Assembly: GCA_001513075.1 (NCBI GenBank)
Contig: LFSE01000115.1
Span: forward strand, 5,090 to 69,089
DNA from: Clostridiales bacterium DTU074
GTDB lineage: Bacteria > Bacillota > Clostridia > Caldicoprobacterales > Caldicoprobacteraceae
DNA: 64,000 nucleotides
Direction: 5' to 3'
Shown: piece by piece, positions 8,789 to 17,596 of the stretch
Layout: every line of letters begins with the position of its first letter
Position numbering within the stretch: position 1 is the stretch's first letter
Notes under the pieces: model-generated
The model's input: the letters and a program-made list of their open reading frames with translations, nothing else
Told to the model about the DNA's origin: nothing
Databases searched by the model: none
Made by a program: the position numbers and the translations under genes

Positions 8789-9373
8789 TTATTTCGGTCT
8801 ATCGTATTCGAGATTTTTCCTCAACGAGCTGAGGGCCCTGTCCTTAAGGCGCAGCACCGATTTATAGTGGTTTTTTCCCATTCGGGCAATATCCTTATAC
8901 TTCAATCCTTCGAAAAAATGCATAAGTATGACCCGCTTCTGCTTTGGAGACAATTTCTCAATGGCATCATAAAGCCTCTTTTTTTCCATGCGCAGCAGGA
9001 TCTGCTCTTCCACTCCCGGCTCAGTGCCGACCAGCATCTCTTCCAGGGTTCGCCCTTCTCCTTCTTCCACCGTAAATCTCTGTTCCAGAGAAAGAACCAA
9101 ACGCCGGCATCGGGAAGCATTAAACAGTCTGAAATTTACCTTCTTTTTGACATATGTTAAAAACGGCACCCCTTTCTGCGGATCAAAATCCCTTATACAT
9201 TCCATCACCGTCAAACAGGCTTCCTGGTACAGGTCATCCTTGTCCCAGCGGGAGATATACCTCCTGACTGCTGAATATATCAAAGGTTTAACCCTGTCGA
9301 TCACTTCTTCTGCCGCATCCTTATTGCCACGCTTTGCCATTTCCACTACATCCTGCAGCTGAAACTTCATCAT
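8789..9373 (-). CDS. Small sigma-70 family RNA polymerase sigma factor
   Basis: The 194-aa product has a region 2 (IYSAVRRYISRWDKDDLYQEACLTVMECIRDFDPQKGVPFLTYV) and a region 4 (LSPKQKRVILMHFFEGLKYKDIARM...SVLRLKDRALSSLRKNL), separated by an acidic linker. No region 1 or 3 is evident, so it is an alternative sigma factor outside the classic ECF pattern, nearer to sigO/sigI-like small sigmas. The start at 9373 (tandem ATGs) has GGGAGGG 4-5 nt upstream; a longer frame to 9490 lacks a site. The small DUF1659/DUF2922/YvrJ genes follow on the same strand, suggesting a linked role. No anti-sigma gene is adjacent. Confidence 0.88.
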   Translation of the reverse strand: MMKFQLQDVVEMAKRGNKDAAEEVIDRVKPLIYSAVRRYISRWDKDDLYQEACLTVMECIRDFDPQKGVPFLTYVKKKVNFRLFNASRCRRLVLSLEQRFTVEEGEGRTLEEMLVGTEPGVEEQILLRMEKKRLYDAIEKLSPKQKRVILMHFFEGLKYKDIARMGKNHYKSVLRLKDRALSSLRKNLEYDRPK

Positions 9374-9552
9374 TTGCCCTCCCTGCGAGGGCCGGCCCTT
9401 TGTATTTCTTTGGGTTGCACAACCCGGCTGGTTATATATTAGCGGAATAAATGCGGCACACAAAAAGCCGGGGGGCAGCTTTCCCGGCATAATATTCTGT
9501 AAGCTGTCAGCTTTTCAGCAGATTGATAAACCCACTGCCAAATAGTCGGACT

Positions 9553-9918
9553 TTATTTCTGTCCGCCTATCATGTGGTCCAAAAAACTACACAAATCGCC
9601 ATGCCTTACAAATTTAACGCAACAATGTTCATCGGCCAGTCGCTTCATTATCTTTGACGTATCATCACTTGAGCCGGCATCAACCAGCACAATATTGATA
9701 AGGCCGTCCTTGTTACCCTCTGCTTCAGTTTTTAACATAAATCCCCTGACAATTCCTTCGATGACATTCTGCTGGTTCTTTGCCGTTATGATCACGCTAA
9801 AATACCCGTGTTTGTAATATGCCCTGTATAAATCACTGAACAGGCGTACAATAAAATATATAAAGCCGAATATAGCAAATATCCATAGCAGGATTGCAAT
9901 ATACGTATCTATGTACAC
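9553..9918 (-). CDS. Small membrane-anchored GT2-like protein
   Basis: This 121-aa product has one N-terminal membrane helix (IAILLWIFAIFGFIYFIVRLF) and then a short nucleotide-sugar-transferase-like fold. FSVIITAKNQQNVIEGIVRGF and INIVLVDAGSSDDTSKIMKRLA resemble the first half of family 2 glycosyltransferases. It is far shorter than a working GT2 enzyme and lacks the acceptor half. It may be a stand-alone regulatory or binding protein, or a remnant. GTG 9918 is favoured because GGGGAGG lies 7 nt upstream; the longer frame has no site. Confidence 0.6.
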   Translation of the reverse strand: MYIDTYIAILLWIFAIFGFIYFIVRLFSDLYRAYYKHGYFSVIITAKNQQNVIEGIVRGFMLKTEAEGNKDGLINIVLVDAGSSDDTSKIMKRLADEHCCVKFVRHGDLCSFLDHMIGGQK

Positions 9919-9993
9919 ACGTATTCCTCCCCACATAAAAACCAAAAATTTAGTTCCCACTCCATATTACGCAACCCGCCATGCATAGGTGAA

Positions 9994-10030
9994 TAAAAAA
10001 AGCCCCCATTCTTCTGAAAGAATGAGGGCT
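9994..10030 (-). terminator. Terminator of metK
   Basis: AGCCCTCATTC and GAATGGGGGCT (10001-10030) form a stem around TTTCAGAA, followed on the minus strand by seven T's. It lies 35 nt after the metK stop codon. Confidence 0.85.
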
Positions 10031-10064
10031 TTTTATCCTATCGACCTTGATTGATTCCCTTACA

Positions 10065-11258
10065 TTATCTGCCAAACGCCTGTTTTTTTAACTCCTGGGC
10101 TTTATCGGTCCTTTCCCAGGGCAAATCTATATCAAGCCGCCCAAAATGGCCGTAGGCAGCTGTCTGTTTATATATAGGACGTCTCAAATCCAGATCCCTA
10201 ATAATCGCACCGGGCCTTAAATCAAAGTTCTTGTTAATAAGATCTAAAATGACCACTTCCGGAACCTTGGCCGTACCGAATGTATCCACATAAATGGATA
10301 TGGGCTTGGCCACACCTATGGCATAGGATACCCCTACTTCGCATTTATCTGCCAGGCCGGCAGCAACTATATTCTTGGCAATGTAGCGGACCGCATAGCT
10401 TCCCGAACGATCTACCTTTGTGGGGTCTTTGCCTGAAAAGGCGCCGCCTCCGTGGGGTATGTATCCCCCATAGGTATCCACTATGATCTTGCGCCCGGTC
10501 AAGCCGGCATCCCCCTGGGGCCCGCCTATCACAAATCGTCCGGTAGGGTTAACCAGAAAACGGGTTTTATCGTCTAACAGTTCGGGCGGGATGACTGCCT
10601 TCACAACCTTCTCCACCACATCCCTTTCAATTGTGGCATGATCCACATCGGCACTGTGCTGAGTTGAAACAACAACCGTATGCACCCGTACCGGTCTGTC
10701 CCCATCGTATTCCACCGTCACCTGGGATTTCCCATCAGGCCGCAAATAATCCAAAGTCCCATCCTTGCGGACCTCAGCCAGTCTTCGGGTGATCCTATGG
10801 GCCAGTGTAATGGGAAGAGGCATTAACTCCGGAGTCTCATTGCAGGCAAAGCCAAACATCATTCCCTGATCTCCGGCTCCCAAGGCTAAAATCTCATTGT
10901 CATCCATCTCATGCATTTTTGCCTCCAACGCCTTGTCAACTCCCATGGCAATATCAGAGGACTGTTCATCTATAGAAGTGAGCACAGCACATGTATCGGC
11001 ATCAAAGCCGTATTTTGCCCTGGTATACCCTATCTCCCGTATTGTATCCCTTGCAATGGAAGGTATATCCACGTAACAGTTGGTATTGATCTCGCCCAAC
11101 ACAATCACCAAGCCCGTAGTCACCACCGTTTCGCAGGCCACCCTTGCATTGGGATCCTTTGCCAAAATAGCATCCAACACCGCATCCGATATCTGATCGC
11201 ATATTTTATCAGGATGCCCCTCTGTAACCGACTCCGAAGTAAATAACCTCCTGGCCAT
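10065..11258 (-). CDS. metK: S-adenosylmethionine synthetase
   Basis: MetK makes S-adenosylmethionine from methionine and ATP. The 397-aa product carries all family signatures: [21 protein letters not shown] at the N-terminus, the [15 protein letters not shown]-site hexapeptide region near residue 118, and the glycine-rich [16 protein letters not shown] near 260. The ATG at 11258 follows GAGGAGG by 7 nt. It is transcribed alone from a promoter about 130 nt upstream and ends in a strong terminator. The leader lacks SAM-I riboswitch signatures but holds a stable hairpin. SAM-cycle genes ahcY and mtaD lie 8 kb away on the same strand. Confidence 0.98.
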   Translation of the reverse strand: MARRLFTSESVTEGHPDKICDQISDAVLDAILAKDPNARVACETVVTTGLVIVLGEINTNCYVDIPSIARDTIREIGYTRAKYGFDADTCAVLTSIDEQSSDIAMGVDKALEAKMHEMDDNEILALGAGDQGMMFGFACNETPELMPLPITLAHRITRRLAEVRKDGTLDYLRPDGKSQVTVEYDGDRPVRVHTVVVSTQHSADVDHATIERDVVEKVVKAVIPPELLDDKTRFLVNPTGRFVIGGPQGDAGLTGRKIIVDTYGGYIPHGGGAFSGKDPTKVDRSGSYAVRYIAKNIVAAGLADKCEVGVSYAIGVAKPISIYVDTFGTAKVPEVVILDLINKNFDLRPGAIIRDLDLRRPIYKQTAAYGHFGRLDIDLPWERTDKAQELKKQAFGR

Positions 11259-11311
11259 TAATATTCCTCCTCATACAACAAGTGTTAGCTGATTTATTCC
11301 GGGCAACGTAC

Positions 11312-11334
11312 AGCTTGGCCATGGCAGCCAAGCT
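11312..11334 (-). other. Stable hairpin in the metK leader
   Basis: AGCTTGGC and GCCAAGCT form a perfect 8-bp stem with a 7-nt loop inside the about 130-nt metK leader. No T-run follows and no SAM-riboswitch core is seen. It may affect mRNA stability or be a protein site. The rest of 11259-11618 is AT-rich and shows nothing else beyond the promoter. Confidence 0.5.
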
Positions 11335-11392
11335 ACTGTTAATCATACATTAAAATAAAAATCGGTATCCAGCTTGTCCGATAACAGATTTC

Positions 11393-11421
11393 AGTATATC
11401 ATACCAAAAATAAAAAATCAA
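11393..11421 (-). promoter_or_regulatory. Sigma-A promoter of metK
   Basis: On the minus strand TTGATT, a 17-nt spacer and TATACT lie about 135 nt before the metK start codon. Confidence 0.65.
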
Positions 11422-11618
11422 TACAAGCCCTGCAGCATTGGAAACACATCAAGCCAAGCGATATAACCGGCATTAGGTTGATTATTCTCTTCATATTGTC
11501 TATAATAGGATTGGATTTCCTAATTTATGGTATTTTATTGCCTGATGCTATCACCGAATAATCGTCGGCTTCATCCCCGGGTATCCTCAGTTTTTCCGAT
11601 ATATGGTGTTTATACATA

Positions 11619-12080
11619 TTAAATAAGCTGATGGCTTAAAAGCAAAATAATCAGTCCGGCAACCAGATTGCCAACGGAAATAGCAATAAAGGATTGTATT
11701 ATTCCCAACTTCAGAAAGGAAGCGATCATACTTCCCGTCCAGACACCGGTGGTAGGAAGGGGAACAGCTACAAATATGAAAAGACCCAGCAAACTATACT
11801 TGTGAACCTTTTGGCTTTTTTGGCTGGTACGCCTGTGTATCCAACGGGCAAATCCCTTCAGGATTCTTGTCTTATGTAAATAACCCATGATTGGTCTGAA
11901 AAAAAACAATAGTACAGGCACAGGAAGAAGTGAACCAATATATGAACATGCGAAGCTCTCCCATATCCCCAGGCCCATTGCCATTCCTACCGGAATAGCC
12001 CCCTTTAACTCCACCAGCGGCAGCGCTGCCGTTAATATCACAATGAACTCATTCTTTATGGTTTGTAACCATTCAAGCAC
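11619..12080 (-). CDS. Small multidrug export family (COG2426) membrane protein
   Basis: This 153-aa polytopic membrane protein begins LEWLQTIKNEFIVILTAALPLVELKGAIPVGMAMGLG, the hallmark of the Sm_multidrug_ex family. Three or four membrane spans follow, including LLPVPVLLFFFRPIMGYL and YSLLGLFIFVAVPLPTTGVWTGS. Despite the family name, the transported substrate is not established. The GTG at 12080 has a GAGG just upstream. It stands alone between metK and tRNA-Tyr. Confidence 0.88.
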   Translation of the reverse strand: MLEWLQTIKNEFIVILTAALPLVELKGAIPVGMAMGLGIWESFACSYIGSLLPVPVLLFFFRPIMGYLHKTRILKGFARWIHRRTSQKSQKVHKYSLLGLFIFVAVPLPTTGVWTGSMIASFLKLGIIQSFIAISVGNLVAGLIILLLSHQLI

Positions 12081-12186
12081 ACAGCCTCAGCCCCTCGTCC
12101 AAATATTTGCCCATAAACAGTAAAAAGGCAGTTGATGTAAACCTTATCAACCACCCTTCTGTTTGTCAAAGTAAAATATAAAAAAA

Positions 12187-12271
12187 TGGTGGAGGGAGAT
12201 GGATTCGAACCATCGAAGGCTGTGCCAGCAGATTTACAGTCTGCCCCCTTTGGCCGCTTGGGTATCCCTCC
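12187..12271 (-). tRNA. tRNA-Tyr (GTA anticodon)
   Basis: On the minus strand the acceptor GGAGGGA pairs with TCCCTCC, the D-arm CCAAGCGGCCAAAGGG follows, and the anticodon stem is CAGACT-GTA-AATCTG. A long class-II variable arm and the T-arm GATGGTTCGAATCCATC come next, and CCA is encoded at the 3' end. Anticodon GTA plus the long variable arm identify tRNA-Tyr. Confidence 0.96.
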
Positions 12272-12311
12272 ATATAAGAACTTTTGTGCATTTTCCCTTA
12301 TTTCAGTTCAT

Positions 12312-12340
12312 ATTATAAGTCAACGACAATACAAAGTCAA
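12312..12340 (-). promoter_or_regulatory. Promoter of tRNA-Tyr
   Basis: On the minus strand TTGACT-N17-TATAAT lies about 40 nt upstream of the tRNA 5' end. Confidence 0.75.
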
Positions 12341-12360
12341 CTGGTATTTTTAGTTCATCA

Positions 12361-12390
12361 TTGATTAACCATACCCCTTACGGTTATAAT
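12361..12390 (+). promoter_or_regulatory. Promoter of murC
   Basis: TTGATT-N18-TATAAT ends 35 nt before the murC ATG and is divergent from the tRNA-Tyr promoter. Confidence 0.65.
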
Positions 12391-12425
12391 TATGATGTAA
12401 TTGCTGTTTCAAGGAGTGTATATTG

Positions 12426-13814
12426 ATGAAAGTTCTTGATATAGATAAACCGGAAAGTTTTCATGTTCACTTCATAGGAATAGGCGGTATAAGTATGAGC
12501 GGCCTGGCCGAGATTCTTATACATAAGGGATACACTGTAAGCGGTTCGGACATAAAGGACTCCCATATAATACGCAAGCTGGAAAACAAAGGTGCCAGGA
12601 TATCCATAGGCCATCATCCTTCCAACATTCAGGGCGCTCATTTGGTCGTTTACACCGCCGCCGTCAAAGAAGATAACCCGGAAATCCAGGAAGCCAAGAG
12701 TAAAAACATACCTCTTATGGATCGGGCCACAATGCTGGGACAAATCATGGAAACTTACCCTTTTTCCATCGGTATTGCAGGCTCCCATGGGAAAACCACC
12801 GCCACCTCAATGCTGTCGGTTATCATGACGCATGCCAAACTCGATCCAACGGTATTGGTGGGCGGTGAGGTGGATGCCATAGGCGGCAACGTGCGAACGG
12901 GTAACAGCCCATACTTTATCACCGAAGCCTGCGAATATGTGGAAAGCTTCTTACACTTTCGGCCATACATTGCTGTAATATTGAATATTGACAGAGACCA
13001 CCTTGACTATTACAAGGACATCGATCATATATACCAGGCATTTTGCAAATTTGCCGGCTTAGTGCCCGAACATGGATACGTAATAGGATGCAGCGACGAT
13101 CCATTGGTAGCAAAACTAATGGAAGAAGTTAAATGCAACACCATAAGCTATTCCATTGAAAATGAAGGATATTGGAAGGCATACGATATTCAATACAGCC
13201 AACCGGGTTTAACAGCCTTCAGGGTAAGCTCCGGGGGCAGAGACCTGGGTCAAATTACTCTGCGCGTGCCGGGAAAACACAACGTATACAATGCTCTTGC
13301 CGCCCTTGCAGCCGCCCACGCAGTTGGGACTCCTTTTGACATATGTCGGGAAGCGCTGGAAAGCTTCAGAGGAGCCCATCGCCGCCTGGAATTCAAGGGA
13401 AATGCGGAAGGCGTAACGATTATTGACGATTATGCCCATCACCCGACCGAGATCAGGGCAACTCTGGAAGCTGTAAAAAATTATCCCAACAGCAAATTAT
13501 GGTGCGTATTCCAGCCGCATACCTATACCCGCACCAAAAAGCTGTTTGATGATTTTGTATTTGCATTTACGGGGGCAGATCAAGTGATCATCACCGATAT
13601 ATATGCGGCCCGGGAAAAGGACATGGGAGAAGTTCATTCCCGGGATCTGGCCAAAGCCATTTCCCGGACTGGCCAGGCATGCATGTATCTCGAAACGTTT
13701 GAGCAGGTGGTAGATTACCTGCGAAAAAATACCGGACCGGGGGATATAGTAATTACCATGGGAGCAGGGGATATATATAAAGTAGGAGATATGCTTGTCG
13801 ACATGTCAGGCTGA
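12426..13814 (+). CDS. murC: UDP-N-acetylmuramate--L-alanine ligase
   Basis: MurC adds L-alanine to UDP-MurNAc in the cytoplasm, the first amino-acid step of peptidoglycan precursor synthesis. The 462-aa product has the N-terminal HFIGIGGISMSGLAEIL Rossmann motif, the ATP loop IAGSHGKTTATSM near residue 117, the central ligase motif PGKHNVYNALAALAAA, and the C-terminal DDYAHHPTEIRATL. AAGGAG lies about 9 nt before ATG 12426; a TTG directly before it is the less likely start. It is a single plus-strand gene with its own promoter, convergent with fhs. Confidence 0.97.
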   Translation: MKVLDIDKPESFHVHFIGIGGISMSGLAEILIHKGYTVSGSDIKDSHIIRKLENKGARISIGHHPSNIQGAHLVVYTAAVKEDNPEIQEAKSKNIPLMDRATMLGQIMETYPFSIGIAGSHGKTTATSMLSVIMTHAKLDPTVLVGGEVDAIGGNVRTGNSPYFITEACEYVESFLHFRPYIAVILNIDRDHLDYYKDIDHIYQAFCKFAGLVPEHGYVIGCSDDPLVAKLMEEVKCNTISYSIENEGYWKAYDIQYSQPGLTAFRVSSGGRDLGQITLRVPGKHNVYNALAALAAAHAVGTPFDICREALESFRGAHRRLEFKGNAEGVTIIDDYAHHPTEIRATLEAVKNYPNSKLWCVFQPHTYTRTKKLFDDFVFAFTGADQVIITDIYAAREKDMGEVHSRDLAKAISRTGQACMYLETFEQVVDYLRKNTGPGDIVITMGAGDIYKVGDMLVDMSG

Positions 13815-13945
13815 TTGCTAAACCTATATATCAGTTCCCTCCCGATAAAATTTATGATCTTCATAACGGCTGTACATATCTGTCGAAAATCAAACAACAG
13901 TACAACCAAATACCCGACTATGCCCCGAAGATGAAGCCTGCTCGT

Positions 13946-13974
13946 TAAAAAGGCCTGTTCGCTAGAACAGGCCT
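13946..13974 (-). terminator. fhs terminator overlapping its stop codon
   Basis: AGGCCTGTTC and GAACAGGCCT form a perfect 10-bp stem with a 4-nt loop (13951-13974), followed on the minus strand by TTTTT. The fhs TAG stop lies in the loop, so the coding sequence ends inside the hairpin. Confidence 0.85.
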
Positions 13975-15641
13975 ACAATAGTTCCGTCGGGCAGCAAATC
14001 CATATTCTCGGCTGCCGGATGCTTGGGTAAACCCGGCATGGTCATCATAGAACCCGCCAGCACAACAATAAAGCCGGCTCCCGCTGAAACCTTGACCTCT
14101 CGCACATTGAGTTTCCAGCCTCTGGGAGCACCTTTTAAGGATGGGTCATCCGAAAAAGACATTTGGGTTTTTGCAATGCATATGGGAAAACTGTCATATC
14201 CCAACTGTTTTAAGTCCTGAATGGACCGCCTGGCTTCCTTACTGTAGGTAACCCCATCAGCCCTATAGATCTTACAGGCAATGGCTTCTATTTTTTCCTC
14301 TATTGATGCTTCAAGAGCATAGAGAGGACGGAAATTGTTCTCATCACCTATCCCATCCAAAACTGCATTGGCCAGCTCGATACCCCCTTCTCCTCCCCTG
14401 GTCACCACCTCAGATATCGCCATATTGACGCCGACTCGGTCACAGTATGCCTTAATAAGCTGTATCTCGGAAGCTGTGTCGGTAGGAAATCTGTTTAACG
14501 CAACTACCAGGGGCAGGCTATAGTGGTTCTTAATGTTATCAATATGCTGTTCCAGATTAGCCAATCCCTTCTCCAGGGCATTCAGGTTTTCAGCTCCCAG
14601 TTCTGCCAAGGGCAGGCCGCCGTGAAACTTAAGGGCCCGAATGGTAGCCACCAGCACCACCACTTCCGGCTTTATACCCGCTACTCTGGAGACAATGTCG
14701 AAAAACTTTTCGGCCCCCAAATCAGCAGCAAAACCGCCTTCCGTAACCACATAATCAGCATACTTCAGAGCCAGACGAGTTGCCATGATAGAATTATTGC
14801 CGTGGGCAATGTTGGCAAAGGGTCCGCCATGTATGAACGCCGGCTGACCTTCAATTGTCTGTACAAGGTTTGGTTTGATAGCATCCTTAAGAAGTATGGT
14901 CATGGCCCCAACTGCTTTTAAATCCCTGGCATACACAGGCTTCCCATCATATGTATAGGCCACCAGTATATCCCCCAGCCGCCTTTTCAAATCCTCCATA
15001 TCGGAGGCCAGACATAATATGGCCATTATTTCGGAGGCTGCCGTTATATCAAAACCCGATTGCATGGGAAGGCCATTGGCCTTACCGCCTAAACCGGTAA
15101 CTATGCTTCGCAACTGACGGTCATTTATATCCATAACTCGCTTCCATATAATGCGGGTGGGGTCTATATTCAACTCATTTCCCTTGACTATATGGTTATC
15201 GATCATGGCGGCCAGCAGATTATGAGCCGCACCGACGGCATGAATGTCACCGGTAAAATGAAGATTTATGTCCTCCATTGGCAGCACCTGTGAATAGCCT
15301 CCACCGGTAGCTCCTCCCTTGATACCAAATACCGGCCCCAGAGAGGGTTCCCGCAAACACAGGGCAACCTTCTTCCCAAGCTTCCCCAGTGCCTGTGTAA
15401 TACCTATAGCGGTGGTGGTTTTCCCCTCACCGGCCAGAGTGGGCGTAACAGCAGTTACATATATCAGCTTTCCGTCCTTCCGCTCCTTTGCCCTTTCCAG
15501 CGCTTCAAGCCTGACCTTGGCTTTATACCTGCCGTACATTTCCAGCTCCTCTTCTGCAAGCCCTATTTGTTTGGCAATTTCGGTAATCGGCTTAAGCTGT
15601 ACTCTCTGTGCGATCTCAATATCGTTCAACATGCTCCGCAT
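13962..15641 (-). CDS. fhs: Formate--tetrahydrofolate ligase
   Basis: Fhs makes 10-formyl-tetrahydrofolate from formate, THF and ATP, feeding purine synthesis and, in acetogens, the methyl branch of the Wood-Ljungdahl pathway. The 559-aa product matches the family length. It has the P-loop [15 protein letters not shown] near residue 65 and the conserved blocks [24 protein letters not shown] and [17 protein letters not shown]. The ATG at 15641 has AAAGGAG close upstream; a TTG at 15662 is less likely. It is transcribed alone from a near-perfect promoter and ends in a hairpin holding its stop codon. No other one-carbon genes are adjacent. Confidence 0.97.
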   Translation of the reverse strand: MRSMLNDIEIAQRVQLKPITEIAKQIGLAEEELEMYGRYKAKVRLEALERAKERKDGKLIYVTAVTPTLAGEGKTTTAIGITQALGKLGKKVALCLREPSLGPVFGIKGGATGGGYSQVLPMEDINLHFTGDIHAVGAAHNLLAAMIDNHIVKGNELNIDPTRIIWKRVMDINDRQLRSIVTGLGGKANGLPMQSGFDITAASEIMAILCLASDMEDLKRRLGDILVAYTYDGKPVYARDLKAVGAMTILLKDAIKPNLVQTIEGQPAFIHGGPFANIAHGNNSIMATRLALKYADYVVTEGGFAADLGAEKFFDIVSRVAGIKPEVVVLVATIRALKFHGGLPLAELGAENLNALEKGLANLEQHIDNIKNHYSLPLVVALNRFPTDTASEIQLIKAYCDRVGVNMAISEVVTRGGEGGIELANAVLDGIGDENNFRPLYALEASIEEKIEAIACKIYRADGVTYSKEARRSIQDLKQLGYDSFPICIAKTQMSFSDDPSLKGAPRGWKLNVREVKVSAGAGFIVVLAGSMMTMPGLPKHPAAENMDLLPDGTIVGLF

Positions 15642-15685
15642 ATTTCTCCTTTCTACAGCCAAATATTGCTGTTTCTGTTTTTGTT

Positions 15686-15714
15686 ATTATATTACCGCAA
15701 ATTGAGCATGTCAA
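15686..15714 (-). promoter_or_regulatory. Consensus sigma-A promoter of fhs
   Basis: On the minus strand TTGACA-N17-TATAAT, a perfect consensus, lies about 45 nt before the fhs start codon. Confidence 0.85.
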
Positions 15715-15725
15715 TTTTAATTATC

Positions 15726-15753
15726 GAGACAAATGCCCAGGCTTTGCTGTCTC
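15726..15753. repeat. Inverted repeat just upstream of the fhs promoter
   Basis: GAGACA and TGTCTC flank an inner GCC/GGC stem. The repeat ends 12 nt before the fhs -35 box, where an activator or repressor could bind. No known operator is recognised. Confidence 0.35.
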
Positions 15754-15770
15754 ATTTCATATATGCCAAA

Positions 15771-15802
15771 AATAAAAAAACCGCCTCCTCTTTAGGAGCC
15801 GG
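15771..15802 (-). terminator. Terminator downstream of the 43-aa membrane protein gene
   Basis: On the minus strand CCGGCTCCT-AAAG-AGGAGGCGG (one mismatch) is followed by seven T's. Upstream at 15833-15855 a second perfect inverted repeat (GCGTAATTTT / AAAATTACGC, 3-nt loop) is present. Confidence 0.7.
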
Positions 15803-15928
15803 GCTATCCCTGGTTTTTTGACATAAAGATCTGCGTAATTTTTACAAAATTACGCTGTACTTCCCTGAATAACATCCTATCAAAAGCCATCTTCCAAAAC
15901 TTTTGACAACCGTTTCGTTACAAAAGCT

Positions 15929-16060
15929 TTATCCTAATGAAAAGAACCGACTGATAACTTCCATGAAAAATATAGGAAATAAGACCGCCAAGACCATAAC
16001 AATTGAAACCACAATCCCGGTAATGCCTCTTCCGACATCGCTCTTAAAAAGTCTGTACAT
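15929..16060 (-). CDS. 43-aa single-pass membrane protein, unknown
   Basis: A short frame encodes MYRLFKSDVGRG, then one long hydrophobic helix (ITGIVVSIVMVLAVLFPIFFM), ending EVISRFFSLG. The ribosome site GGAGGGG is correctly placed before the ATG, TATAATATA lies upstream, and a terminator lies downstream. I do not recognise the family. The layout suggests a genuine small membrane peptide. Confidence 0.6.
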   Translation of the reverse strand: MYRLFKSDVGRGITGIVVSIVMVLAVLFPIFFMEVISRFFSLG

Positions 16061-16260
16061 GGCATCCCCTCCTATTATGTCTTGCCTATATTATAACCAG
16101 GATATGTTTCAAAAGTTTTACATAACGTTTATAAAATTATTAATAACCTTATAACAAAGTATTAAATACTATATTATGGTGTTTTGTTTAACTTTCAGTA
16201 TTTAGGGGATGCCCTGCTTCACATTTACAGATAACAATTGGACCATTTTAGGGAGACCTT

Positions 16261-17595
16261 CTAATTGTCCAATCTGGCCTCCATATAATCTATGAACTGA
16301 CGTGCCGTACGCCCCGAACGCCCGTTGTATTTCTTTTCCCAGCGCAGTGCTTCTTCCCTTAATTTATCCGCATCCACTGATATCCTCCGCTGCCTGGCCA
16401 GAGCTTCCACCATCTCCAAATAGGTTCTCTGATTTGGAGCGACAAAGGTAAGGGTTATTCCAAACCGGTCCGCTAGCGACAACTTCTCCTGCAATGAATC
16501 GACAGCAAAAACCTCCTGTTCCTGTCCCGGACCATATTCTGCATTCCTGTCATGGTGAAACTCCCTTACAATATGCCTTCGGTTTGATGTAGCATACACC
16601 ACAACATTGGAAGGCCTTGTCTTAATCCCTCCTTCCAACAGGGCTTTTATATGCTTATACTCCACTTCATCTTCTTCAAAGGACAGATCATCAACGAATA
16701 ATACAAATTTTTGCTTTCTTCCCTCCAGCTGCTCAAGAATTTTATAATAATCCACCAGGTAATCCTTGGGTACCTCTACAAGCCTGAGCCCCCGATCACC
16801 GTATCTGTGGATCAAGGCCTTTACAAGGGATGATTTCCCGGTACCCTTATCTCCGTACAGCAATACATTGTTGGCCTGATAACCCTTCAAAAGCTGCTCT
16901 GTATTCTCAATAATCCTGGCTTTTTGCTCTTCATAGCCCACAAGCTCATCGAGGGTTATGGGATCTACATCGCTGATTGCCTTGAGGCACCCCTGACCGT
17001 TGACCCGCTCCCATCTGAAAGCTTTATACATGCCAAACACACCGGAGCCGCAGCGATGGAAATGCCGGGCCAGCTCCCGGGCTCCCCAGTCCACCACCGT
17101 GTGATAGTTTTTTAATCCTTTATCACCGGAAACAGGATATGGGCCAAATGGGTTAAACCATTCATCAAAGCCCGCTCTGTACGAGGCAAAATCCAGAATA
17201 TCGTCCCATCTCGCCTTGGCAACCTGCCTTATGCAGCCCAATTCATATTCCATAACATCTTTCAACCAGGATGGAAGTTCCTCATAATTCACAAACTCGG
17301 CCTGACGGCTGAAAACGGTCTCATAGCGCAGCAGGCAGTACCCCCAATAACTGCTCCAGGATGGCCCATCCTGCCCCCAGGGAAAATCATTTATAAGCCG
17401 GTTGAGAAACTGACCGTATATATCCAGCAGCGTATGGGGTGATATTTTATCATCCAGCAAGCCTGCTATAAACTGTTCAAAGGCAGCCACAACCGGATCC
17501 TTACGCACATGTCTGTACAAAGCCAGCCCCTTTAGAGCCCTGTCAATATTCTTTATCTGGCCTTGAATGTTATTGATACCAGTTGCATTCTTCAA
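16261..17595 (-). CDS. DUF815-family AAA ATPase
   Basis: The 444-aa product has a helical N-terminal half and a C-terminal AAA-type ATPase. Walker A GDKGTGKSS lies near residue 250, the Walker B-like FVLFVDDLSFEEDE near 300, and YATSNRRHIVREF serves as sensor 1. These are the DUF815 signatures; the cellular role is unknown. The TTG start at 17595 is supported by GGGGAGG 7 nt upstream. Only one base separates it from the end of mtaD, so it is probably translated from the same message as ahcY and mtaD, though a metabolic link is unproven. Confidence 0.87.
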   Translation of the reverse strand: MKNATGINNIQGQIKNIDRALKGLALYRHVRKDPVVAAFEQFIAGLLDDKISPHTLLDIYGQFLNRLINDFPWGQDGPSWSSYWGYCLLRYETVFSRQAEFVNYEELPSWLKDVMEYELGCIRQVAKARWDDILDFASYRAGFDEWFNPFGPYPVSGDKGLKNYHTVVDWGARELARHFHRCGSGVFGMYKAFRWERVNGQGCLKAISDVDPITLDELVGYEEQKARIIENTEQLLKGYQANNVLLYGDKGTGKSSLVKALIHRYGDRGLRLVEVPKDYLVDYYKILEQLEGRKQKFVLFVDDLSFEEDEVEYKHIKALLEGGIKTRPSNVVVYATSNRRHIVREFHHDRNAEYGPGQEQEVFAVDSLQEKLSLADRFGITLTFVAPNQRTYLEMVEALARQRRISVDADKLREEALRWEKKYNGRSGRTARQFIDYMEARLDN

Positions 17596-17596
17596 T

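Noticed and set aside
11259-11420. Possible SAM riboswitch in the metK leader.
   Set aside because: No SAM-I, SAM-II or SMK-box core is present; only a simple hairpin is seen.
13816-13952. A 45-codon open stretch after murC beginning LIAKPIYQFPPDK.
   Set aside because: No start codon or ribosome site in frame; murC already has a normal C-terminus.
15726-15753. GCCTGGGCA upstream of fhs, reminiscent of the 3' part of the ZTP (pfl) riboswitch often found before fhs.
   Set aside because: The 5' half of the ZTP aptamer is absent and the sequence lies upstream of the fhs promoter, so it would not be in the fhs transcript.
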